Assembly: GCF_005239225.2 (NCBI RefSeq)
Contig: NC_133300.1
Coordinates: forward strand, 15,033,875 to 15,097,874
Reading direction: 5' to 3'
Length of the DNA: 64,000 nucleotides
Origin: Populus alba
Lineage: Eukaryota > Streptophyta > Magnoliopsida > Malpighiales > Salicaceae
Shown: positions 54,997 through 64,000 of the stretch, piece by piece
Layout of the letters: every line of letters begins with the position of its first letter
How positions within the stretch are numbered: position 1 is the stretch's first letter
Translations under genes and position numbers: made by a program
Notes under the pieces: generated by a model
Told to the model about the DNA's origin: nothing
Database searches by the model: none
The model's input: the letters and a program-made list of their open reading frames with translations, nothing else

Positions 54997-57943
54997 TGTT
55001 GTAACCCATTTTTGGGTCCCCATAATTGAAATAAAATAAATAGCCGAAGGAGGTTAGAAAAATAACAGGAGGCAGAAGCGCTCAGCAAATGGTCAGAAAA
55101 ATCGGTCAAGGAGGTTAAAAAATACAAAGATGGATTTTTGACAATATATTCTTGAAGGATGAGAGCCTTGCTGAGAAGGAAAATTGAATTTTTGGAGGAG
55201 AAAAAGCCCAAATTTGGATGTTTATGGACTTAATTGGATTTTTTATTTGAATTTATAGAGGATTTGATTGCAAGAAAAATCGATTTTTAAGTCAATTTGG
55301 GCTTTAATTAGAAGAAATTTAAGTTCTGGGGCCAAAATATATTTTAGGAATTATTGGGTCAAATCAGGGGCTTAATTGCATAAATATTGAAGTTTAATGG
55401 CCAATTTAGGGGTTTAATTGTGAAAATCCGAAACCAGGGACCAATTTGGAAAAAGCGGGTAAATATAGGGGGCTGTTTTGAATTGATTCAGGGGCGTAAT
55501 TGAAGAAATTGGAAGTTTATTGATCAATTGAGGGCTTAATTGCATAAATCAGAGGCCAAGGACCAAGGTGAAAAACGCGGCCAACTATGGGGCGAGGACC
55601 GAATTGGCAGGGACTCAATTGAAATGAACAAAGATGATTGAGGCTAAATTCGAAATTGGGCGCGTTCTGGCGCCATTTTTAAATGAAACGGCGCGTTTTC
55701 TCCGAAACGACGCCGTTTCATACATAAAAAAAAAAAAAAAAAGACCGAACGGTGCCGTTTTGAACGGCACTGTTCCCCTTTCTTCTTCCTCCCCGAACGT
55801 GTAGCAGCATGGACGAAAACCTTTGTTTAATCAGTCGGTGCCCCTCTCTCCTCGCGTGCGCTGACATACCAAGCCCATGCACCTCGGACGACGCGAAGCC
55901 AGGAGGGCCACGCCATGATCGACCACGCTCACCGACCAGCCGACCAGCGCTGCCCCCCACGTTGCCCAGCTCAACCCACCTTGTTCTGCTCCCCACGCTG
56001 CCCATGCAGCCCCGCTCCTTTGCCCGCCTATAAAAGAAGGGGAAAGATGTGAAGCACGGGAGAAAAAGAAGAAGAAAAGACCCGAGACCAAGAGAGGGAA
56101 AGAAACTGAAGGAGAGAGAAACCGTTGAACTAAAGGAATAAATACTCAAAACTCAAAGAAACAGAACCAGCAGGGGGGAAGATTACAGAAACCGTGGAGA
56201 GCTTAGAGAAAACCAAAGACCGAGCCCGACCCGAGAAGTCACCGGACCGTTGAGCACCGTCGTTTGGAGCCACCAACCTCCGCTGCAGCACCAGCAACAC
56301 GGACGTTCGACCACCACCCAAGCCATCACCACCAGCTGCCACTGTCTTCGTAGTTGACAACAGCACAGTTGGGAGTAGCAGGAGAAAGGGAAACAGAGAA
56401 AAAGCAGCGCCAAAACAGCAAGGAAGAGGAAGAGGAGCCGCAGCAACGCCACCGCCAAACCAGCCACTGCCAGAACCACCGTGAGCCCTCATTGGTTTCC
56501 TCTCCACCGCCACCAGCATCACTGTGAGTGTTCGGCATCGTCTTCGCTCCTTTCGGTTCCACGTCCAGGTAAGCGTTTTGCGTCTCTGTGAAGGTGATTT
56601 CCTTTAGCATTTTCACTGTGCAAGTGAATTATAATTCACTTGAACAGTGAAATGCAAATGTTACTGTTCAAGTGAATTATAATTCACTTGAACAGTACCA
56701 TATGTTACTATGTGTGTCTTCTTTTGCATGTTACTGTGCTGGGTTTTCGTTTTGCATTTTTTACTGTTCAAAGTGAATTTTAATTGACTTGAAAAATACC
56801 ATTTGTATATGATATTAAGGATGCACGCGTGAGCTTCCACCCAGGACACTGGCTTGGGCCAGTGACCTGGTTAGGCCTGCTGGGTCAAGCCCAGCCATAT
56901 GGGCCGAATGGAGCCCAACTTAAAAACTTTTTTTTATTAAAAATAAAAATTCTTCAAAAAAAAAATTATTTTGAAAAATATGTGATTTCCACAATTTGTT
57001 ACTGTATTTTGATCAATACTGGTTTGTATTTTTATACTGTAAAGATACAAATCCGGTATTAAAATACCTGGTTTCGTCAAAACATCAAAGATTTTCGAAA
57101 TAAAAAATGTTTTTTGCTTTCAAAAAATTTCCAAAAGTCCTTAAAAATATTGTTGATTTTTCCTGCATTTTGTTATTAGGGTGGAATAATATTGGTTTGT
57201 ATTTTTATACCGTAAGAATACAAACCCAGTATTAAAATACCCGATTTTTGTTAAAACATATAAAAAATAATATTTTCCAAAAAAAATGTTTTTTGTTTTA
57301 AAATACGGCCTAGTCTCTCCAATATATATATATATATATAAATATTATAACCTCATATTTTCACACAACAAAGGAAATTTTCAAAACAATATATGTATTA
57401 GCATGCATTTTGGCTTTGATAACCAGTTTATTTAAGCCATGAGAACTAGGCCAATATTTCAAAAATTCTAAAAAAATCTTTTTTTTCCTTTTTAATTGGG
57501 ATTACGAATTTATACGTAAAACGTATTCCTAAATATTTTTTTTGGTATAGACGTTTGAACGGTTAGGATTTTACCCGATAAGATAAAAGACCTTCTTACT
57601 GAGGAGGATTTTTCTGGAACCATAGACAGACCAACGACTAGAAGTACAATAACACCTTAGTTTTTATCAGACAATCAAACAATGCAGCTTACCTTAGGTA
57701 AGGCGTATTTGGGTGCTGATACCTTCCCTTTACGCAACCAGTCCCCGTACCCGATCTCTGAGACCAGTTAGGGTTCCTAGTGACCAAAATACTAGGTGCG
57801 ACTCCCATTCCATTTTTCACCGATCAAAGACAATATTTCTTGTCTCCCCATATTTACCAAATAGATATAGATAGATTTACATTGTAGATAAGAAAATGGA
57901 ACAACCATATATTTTTTCGCCGCGACGCCGCACACTTGCGACA
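54997..57943 (+). repeat. 3' LTR of element D (2947 bp)
   Basis: Matches 47301-50264. More than twenty differences are single-base gains or losses in homopolymers (for example GGGGG to GGGG, AAAAA to AAAA), against only a few substitutions. Confidence 0.95.
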
Positions 57944-58504
57944 CTGTGTATAAAAAAATAATTTTTAAAAATGTTAATAATTTATTTACAATTATATTAA
58001 GAAATTTATTAGAAATAAGCTGAAAATTATATATTAACAAGAACCTGAAATCTGGAAAACCATGCATTGATTTGAGGCATCCATTCATGATGCCTGGATA
58101 TCTGACTCCATTGAAACAATGGAATCTCCATTGACGATTTAAACGCCGATGATATTACTCAGGCGGCCTCAATGTTTGTGAACCTGAAAAGAAATTAAAT
58201 AAATTAAATAGTGACTTCATAAATTATGTTTTAAATTTGTTTTTTTTAAAAAAAAACTAAAACCTTAACAAACTTACATTGAAAGATCGTCGTTCCATTG
58301 TGCGTCGTACTTGCGGGTCCATCGATTCCGCTGCGAAGGCATGCCGCTTCTGCGATGTGAAACAGCGCTAGAAGAGGCAACATTAGCTAACGGCGCAAGT
58401 GGTGTAGGTGCCTCTTCTTGAGAGGCACCTAAGGAAATCTCTTCCTCGCTGCTAGACGAACTTGATGCGACTTGATGTGAAGCTCTGGTTTTCATTATGT
58501 GCAT

Positions 58505-59345
58505 CTAACCAATTTCATATAAATAATTATATAATTAAATTCAAATTAACAATAGCCACAACCAATTGACCCAATCTATACTAATTATTCAAACATATTC
58601 AATTACTAATCCTAAGGTAAATTCAACATTAACAATTACAATTCAACAAATTATTCAATAATTATGCCAATACAAGAAAACAATAAATTCAAAATAAATA
58701 GAAACAATTAAACACAAATCATGCAATAATAGAGTAAAATTAATAATTCTTCCAACATATTCAATTACTAATTCTATGGTACATTCAACATTAACAATAT
58801 TAATTCAACAAATTATTAAATAATTATGCCAATCCACAATAAAATATATTCAATAAATTAAAAAAGAATTGTAAACTAACAATTAAAAACTTAGGAAATA
58901 ATTAAACACAAATCATGCAATAATAGAGTAAAATTACTAATTATTCCAACATATGCAATTACTAATTCTAAGGTAAATTCAACATTAACAACAAATATTC
59001 AATAAATTAACTAATAACAATTATGCCAATACAACAATAAAAAATATTCAATAAATTAAAAAAAAAACTATAGACTTTAGGGAAGAAATATGCATACCTT
59101 AATAATGTGTTAAAACAAAAAATTTATCTACATTACAAAACAATTCAACAAAACAAAACGCATAAAAAGCATAAAAATAAATAAAAATAAAATGAAATAG
59201 AAAAAAACACATACCCTTTAATGTGATGAAGATTCACAACCAAGCTTGCTAGAGATTCAACAAAACTTGAAGATTTGAGAGGAAAAAAACCAAAACTTGA
59301 AGATTATAAGGAGAGAAACGGAGGAGAAGAAAAAATGAACTGAAG
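58505..59345 (-). other. AT-rich upstream region of the TNPA-like gene
   Basis: No gene. Loose tandem similarity among 58600-58700, 58760-58850 and 58930-59030 (CATATTCAATTACTAATTC, ATTCAACATTAACAA). Probably promoter and leader of the gene starting at 58504. Confidence 0.45.
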
Positions 59346-59940
59346 GGGCGGACGCAAGAACTTATAGTCCAGTTTTACTGACGGATTCACCAACGGAAAT
59401 ATAAAATTATTATTATTTAAATTAAATCCATCGGTAACGTGTTAAAAATCCATCGGTAATTTTTGAATTTCGAATTGAATTTTTTAATTACCCTCCATAT
59501 TTTTCGCGGTCCATCAGTGATTCTGTCGGTAAGCTGACACTGTCAGAGGTGCATTTAATTCACACCCTTTGGAATTCGCACATTCCTTCGGTATTTTTGT
59601 CGATAAAATTTGCCCACCGACAACTTACTGGCGGACCTATTTCGTCGGTATATACATCGATAAAGTCGTCGGTATGGACGTCGGTGATTGTGGTATTTTT
59701 GTGTGTAATTATTTTTTGAACTCTCTGTGAGATGCCGATGAACGGCGTCCGTCAGTATTGGCGTCGGTGATTGTGGCATTTTTGTGTAATTATTTTCGAA
59801 CTCTCTGTGAGATGCCGACGGACGGTGGTCCGTCGGTATTGGCGTCAGTGATTGTGGCATTTTTGTGTAATTATTTTTGAACTCTCTGTGAGATGCCGAC
59901 GAATGGTGGTCCGTCGGTATGGATGTCGATGAATGTTCAA
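59346..59940. repeat. Internal cluster of CACTA subterminal-type motifs with an 80-bp tandem repeat
   Basis: More than a dozen CCGACGG / CCGTCGG / TCGGTA motifs lie between the two CACTA genes. The left border, CCAGTTTTACTGACGG, resembles the 3' terminus of the element (CACAGTTTTACCGACGG at 30915). From about 59690 an 80-81-bp unit is repeated three times (CTCTCTGTGAGATGCCGA at 59721, 59801, 59882). Confidence 0.8.
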
Positions 59941-60130
59941 TGTACAAGAGATGTTGTGTTTGTATTTTCTATTTACCTTCCTTCAAAAAATTCAATGATA
60001 AACTATCCATCGCACAAAACAATAGCAACAGTGCTTAAACAATAAAAATATATTTCGTGTCACAAAATATATCACCCATAATGTAAATTACATGAAGAAA
60101 AGGGTTTTACACAGGGCTTCGTTTTGATAG

Positions 60131-63100
60131 TTACTCAGAATTATCTTCTTCTTCATCATCAATTGAATAGTCATCACCTTCATTGCAATCTTCAATATGG
60201 ATAACATCTTCTTCATCAACATTTGCTTGTCCTCTAGAGCTCAAAACAACATTCAACTCCTCTATGTCTACGTCAACATCAACAAGACTATCATCGGAAA
60301 CACACAAAATTGAATTTTCTTCCAATTCAATCGAAGGAGCAACTCGATATGGTTCAACCAACTCACTAACTTGAAAGACTTCATCCCGCACGCTTGTGTC
60401 TTCGTTCTCATCCTAAACAACCTCGACACGACCTCGTGGTTTCATTTTTAAAATGGACAACCAATCAACTCTTGATCGATCCTTTCTAAATGAAGGGGTG
60501 TATGTGTAATAAACTTGTTGACATTGCTTTGCGAAAACAAAGACATCGTTTATGTTGTGTAGTCTAGCTTTTGAGTTGATTTCGACCAGACCATGGTGAG
60601 TATCAACTCTGATTCCTCTGTCCGTCGTGTCATACCAATAGCATTTGAATAAAAATACTTTATTCTGCTCGCTATGATATTGCAGTTCAACGACCTCTTC
60701 TAATCTACCATAATAGTCAACTTCTAACTCACTACTTGTGGATCCTTTAACACAAACACCGCAGTTGTATGTCTTTCTTCCTTGCACATATTCTTCAGTG
60801 TGGAAAACATATCCATTGACAAAATACTCATTGTAGCACTTAACATTTTTTCAGGCCTGAGGTTTAGTAAAGACAATGACTTAGACGCACTCCTTCCCAT
60901 TTGATAAACCTTGTATACATGTAATGTACATCAATAAACGGTAAATGAACGAAAATCTCGTAATGACATTCTTACGTACAGTAATTTTGCAAGTTAGAAT
61001 GAGTTTGTGATAGTGCTTACATGTGTTCTGAACCATGTGGCAAATTATTCATCTTGTAATTGAAAGATCTGGGAGTCAGTCAGCTGCGAGTTATTGGAGA
61101 GCAAATATTGTCGATGTTGCCTGCAAGTGATAATGAGTGTATGATTTCACAATATATAATTCATAATATATTACTGACAAAGTTTAATTAGTATTACACA
61201 TATATAAACTTACTGAATAAATGTTCTTAGCTCATCACAGTTAAATAGAACATGGTTGTGTGCTTGTCTGACAAATATCTTCCTCTTATGGCATTTTTAG
61301 GTGTGGGTCGTCCAGTATTGGAGAATATTGACAAGTTCCCACTGGAAGGCACTTCACCGCCATTATCATGCCGTGGAACGCGATTGATTCTTGTTCTCAG
61401 ATGAGGTTCAAAATAGCACGAGATAAATGTTGAGATCTCTTCAACAATATAGGCCTCAGATATCGAAGCCTCTACATGCGCCTTGTTCTTAACCTTTTTC
61501 TTGAGATTAAACAAGTACCTGCATTGCATTACAATTCAAGTATTTCCAATTAAGAAAAACATATAAAATACTTTTAGATATGAATTCCATTGCAACTGTA
61601 ATATCTAACCGTTCGAATGGGTACATCCATCTATACTGGATCGGTCCTCCAGCTTTTGCCTCAAACGGTAGATGTATAGGGAGATGCTCCATTTAGTCAA
61701 AAAATAGAGGGAATATCATCTCAAGTTTGCATAGTGTCTCGATGATATTAATTTAAAGCCTTTCAATGTGCTCAACATTCAACTTGCTGGAGCATATATC
61801 TCTGAAAAAATGATTGATGTCCGTCAGTGCATCCCATATTCCCTTTGGCAACAAATCACGAAAAGCTAATGGGATGAGTGTTTGCATAAACACGTGGTAG
61901 TCATGACTCTTCATTCCATACAATCTGCAGTCCTCTATGTTAACAAGCCTTGATATGTTCGATGCATGTCCATCTAGAAAACGCAGTCTCTTAAGCCATT
62001 TGTAGACTAGCAGTTGTGCATTTTTCTCTAACACGAAGCTTGCCCTTGGTTTTGCGACCCGTGACTCCTCATAAACCAACTCCATATTTTTACGGTTATA
62101 GTATAAAGCTATATCCAATCTAGACTTGATGTTGTCCTTTGTCTTCCCCTTCACATCCATGACGGTGTTGAAAATATTCTCAAACATGTTCTTTTCGATG
62201 TGCATGATGTCAAGGTTATGGCGGAGAAGATTGGTCTTCCAATAAGGAAGCTCCCAAAAGATACTTCGCTTTACCCAATTATGGGTCAAACCAAAACCAG
62301 GAAACTTTTGCTTACCTGATTGAAGGCCAAACACAATGTCACAGTACTCTGATACAACATGATGCAATTCTTCACCACAAAGACGCGGGGATGCAACATC
62401 TTTTTCAACTCTGCCAACAAAGAAATCTTTTCTGTTCTTTCTGAACCTGTGATTAAGTGGCAAGAAGCGACGGTGATAGTCAAAAAGAGAAGATTTATCT
62501 TTGTTTGCTAGCGTGAATGCCTTGTTGTTTTCCATGCAGTATGGACATGCGAGTTTCCCATGTGTGCTCCAACCAGAAAGCATTCCATAAGCTGGAAAAT
62601 CATTGATAGTCCACATCTAAGCCGCCCTTATAAGGAAATTTTGTTTCCTCGATATATCATAAGTCAGAGTTCCGGAGAACCATAACTGCGCTGCTCATCA
62701 ATCAACAGTCGAAGACAAACATCTATATTCCGCCCCGGGCTGTTTGGACCGGGTATGACAGTAGATAAAAACATGAACTCCAGCTTCATACACATTCCCG
62801 GTGGCAAGTTATAAATTGTGATTATGACTGCCAACAAGAATAGGGAGCAACAAATGACCTAAATGGGTTGAATCCGTCTGTACACAACCAAAGACGGACA
62901 TTCCTTGATTCAGCTGAAAAATCAGGATGCACACTGTTAAAGCGTTTCCACACTTCGCCGTAAGAAGGATGCGCCATCACACCATCAACCACATCATGTG
63001 TTTGGTGCCATGTCATGTGCTCAGCAGTCCTTCGTGACATAAATAACCTCTGTAGTCTAAGTGTGATCGGGAAATATCTAAGTTTTTTATACGCCACTAG

Positions 63101-63888
63101 AGTCTTTCCCCTGCTAGTTTTGGGTTTGTAACGAGAATGCCCGCATGTCATGCACTCGATCATCTCAACATTTTCAAGGTAGTATAACATGCAGAAGGTT
63201 AGGGCACATGTTAATTTTCTAGTATCCTAAACCGAGGGGTTTCATCATGGACTTCACAACATAGAAGTTCTCTTTCAGCCTGTTCCCTTTAGGTAAAATG
63301 CTTCTTGCCCAATCAATAATTTTGTCATACCCGGCCTCACTCAGCCCGTGATCTGACTTGATGGTGAACACCTGTGCCACGACCGATAATTTATTGTGGT
63401 TTGTGCAGCCATCCCATAATGGTTCGTCAGAATCTTTCAACAAATCAAAAACCTAGCTGCCTCTGCATTAGGTTCTTCTTCTATGATTCACATTGACTGA
63501 CATTACCTTGATTCATTCTCATTGCGTCCATAACCATATTTCTGTAAGGATTAATATTGTGATCATTTGTTGCTTCATGCAAGTTGCTAGCGCTAGAAGT
63601 TGACCCAACCACCGTTTCTCCCATTCTCCTATTACTAACAAAATACCTCATGTGCATACCAACACTGGTAATCCTCCATAAACCCTTTGTGTAGAAGATG
63701 CATCATTGCAACATCTGGATGCAATACCTTTTATTTTGACACTTCCTACATGGACACCTAATACCGCCTCCAGTAAAATTTCTAGGAACAGATGTTGTGA
63801 AATTAATAAAACCCTGAACCCCATTACAATAATCCATCCTCCGCAATCCTTTGGGTGAATCTAGATACATCCATGAACGATCATCCAT
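60131..63888 (-). pseudogene. CACTA transposase (TNP2/TNPD-like) pseudogene 2
   Basis: It starts at the ATG at 63888 (MDDRSWMYLDSPKG, transposase-associated domain, CPCRKCQN). It continues with the DEPLWDGC segment (63443), the CxxCGHSRYKP segment (63150), the LPPGMC/IPGP blocks (62800-62720), WTINDFPAYGMLSGWSTHGKL (62616), NWVKRSIFWELPYW, MHIEKNMFEN, and a DUF4218 region (IHLPFEAKAGGPIQYRWMYP at 61680; VEEISTFISCYF at 61440). A DUF4216 region (60787-60413) and an acidic tail ending at 60131 follow. Lesions: TAG just before WTINDF (62617), frame changes near 62700 and 63200, and an in-frame TAG between 60413 and 60391. Introns are likely around 61530-61230 and 61200-60830. It is dead but recent. 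Confidence 0.9.
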
Positions 63889-64000
63889 GACTTCTATCGA
63901 AGCTCTATAAAATTATGATGACATCATGTATTAATTAATTAACTAAGTTAGGTAAATAAACTTGCAAAAATATTACTTTACCTCAAGATTGTCCAACAAA

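Larger units (their letters stand above)
47301..57943 (+). mobile_element. Element D: gag-only, non-autonomous Tat/Ogre-type LTR retrotransposon
   Basis: It is 10643 bp with LTRs 47301-50264 and 54997-57943 (TGTTGTAACC...ACA) and a perfect duplication CTGTG at 47296-47300 and 57944-57948. Inside: tRNA-Arg primer site, leader, a gag frame with one stop, noncoding DNA, a large hairpin array, and the polypurine tract. There is no protease, reverse transcriptase or integrase, so it moved by borrowed enzymes. The LTR pair differ mostly by one-base changes in homopolymer length and only a few substitutions, so it is very young or the sequence has residual errors. It is inserted in the TNPA-like gene of CACTA 2. 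Confidence 0.93.
43486..58504 (-). pseudogene. Transposase_24 / TNPA-like gene of CACTA 2, six exons split by LTR insertions
   Basis: Exons on the minus strand with good splice sites: 58504-58278 (MHIMKTRAS, Ser/Glu-rich, then RWTRKYDAQWNDDLS), 58183-58045 (FQWSQISRHHEW...AWFSRFQ), 47295-47225 (NRFCWNEEHNNVVRRVWENH), 47146 to about 46893 (DFWYEAQKKAKN..., RGFQGWNDVAVWRDFKPIYIP, GSVTTHSGGSVPF), 46827-46708 (SSPMELFVETHM, GVQQFVDSHTQHFV) and 43923-43486 (GGPDKNRVYGLSNTWADNL, VSSSQSKEFVAL, then a proline-rich tail). This is the plant Ptta/En/Spm protein that binds CACTA ends. Stops lie in exons 2, 4 (CAG to TAG) and 6 (two). Element D sits exactly in the acceptor of exon 3, and solo LTR C in the intron before exon 6. 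Confidence 0.85.
30902..64000 (-). mobile_element. CACTA (En/Spm) transposon 2, over 33 kb with three nested LTR insertions, 5' end outside window
   Basis: The left end CACAACAAGAATTCACAG is a degenerate form of the CACTA terminus (compare CACTACCAGAAATCC at 9306). Subterminal CCGACGG/CCGTCGG repeats follow. Element A interrupts these repeats and they resume at 43102. Next come exons of a Transposase_24/TNPA-like gene interrupted by solo LTR C and element D, then a TNP2-like transposase. With the three insertions removed, the visible part is about 7.9 kb, an ordinary size for an autonomous CACTA element. Both genes carry stops. Confidence 0.85.

Noticed and set aside
1..64000. Bacterial-type features: ribosome binding sites, operons, rho-independent terminators, attachment sites
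   Set aside because: The sequence is plant nuclear DNA; hairpins seen are element structures, not terminators.

Overview
The window is plant nuclear DNA, almost wholly nested transposable elements. It has no bacterial gene order. It carries Ty3/gypsy LTR retrotransposons with plant-type primer-binding sites, CACTA (En/Spm) transposons and AT-rich intergenic DNA. A eudicot is clear. AT-rich repeats around 29.7 kb resemble ones I associate with Populus and relatives, so a poplar-like tree is my guess; that is recollection, not proof.

Layout. (1) 1-6373: an Athila-type Ty3/gypsy element on the minus strand (element B), internally deleted, inserted into a CACTA element whose other end is at 9306. 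(2) 9310-11400: a decayed Tat/Ogre-type LTR (F). (3) 12042-22102: a large LTR element (E) on the minus strand with a perfect target duplication (ATAAG), tandem repeats next to its polypurine tract and no recognisable genes. (4) 22103-30901: AT-rich DNA with a few isolated exon-like segments, old duplications and transposon scraps. (5) 30902-64000: a second CACTA element, over 33 kb because three LTR insertions sit in it: a complete young Athila-type element A (31228-43096, TSD TTGAA), a solo Tat/Ogre LTR C (43980-46672) and a gag-only Tat/Ogre element D (47301-57943, TSD CTGTG). Its two genes, a TNP2/TNPD-like transposase (60131-63888) and a Transposase_24/TNPA-like gene (exons scattered over 43486-58504), are both broken.

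Most notable point. Between pol and the 3' LTR, where many Athila elements have an env-like gene, element A has two unrelated extra genes: (a) an intact, intronless 217-codon LONELY GUY (LOG) gene, the enzyme that releases active cytokinin from its nucleotide, and (b) a 182-codon protein with a basic patch and four-cysteine cluster resembling carlavirus cysteine-rich nucleic-acid-binding proteins. Each has a TATA box about 60-70 bp before its ATG. Decayed copies of both are in element B at the same place, so the cargo belongs to the family. Synonymous differences predominate between the two LOG copies, which suggests past selection on the protein.

Second theme: RNA-like structure in the elements. 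Element D has about 39 tandem modules, each a short hairpin with one loop and three alternating, fully compensated stems. Element E has related arrays. Tat/Ogre LTRs C, D and F carry paired palindromes at the same place but with different sequences. Their U5 ends keep a stem-loop followed by a copy of the first ten bases of the primer-binding site.
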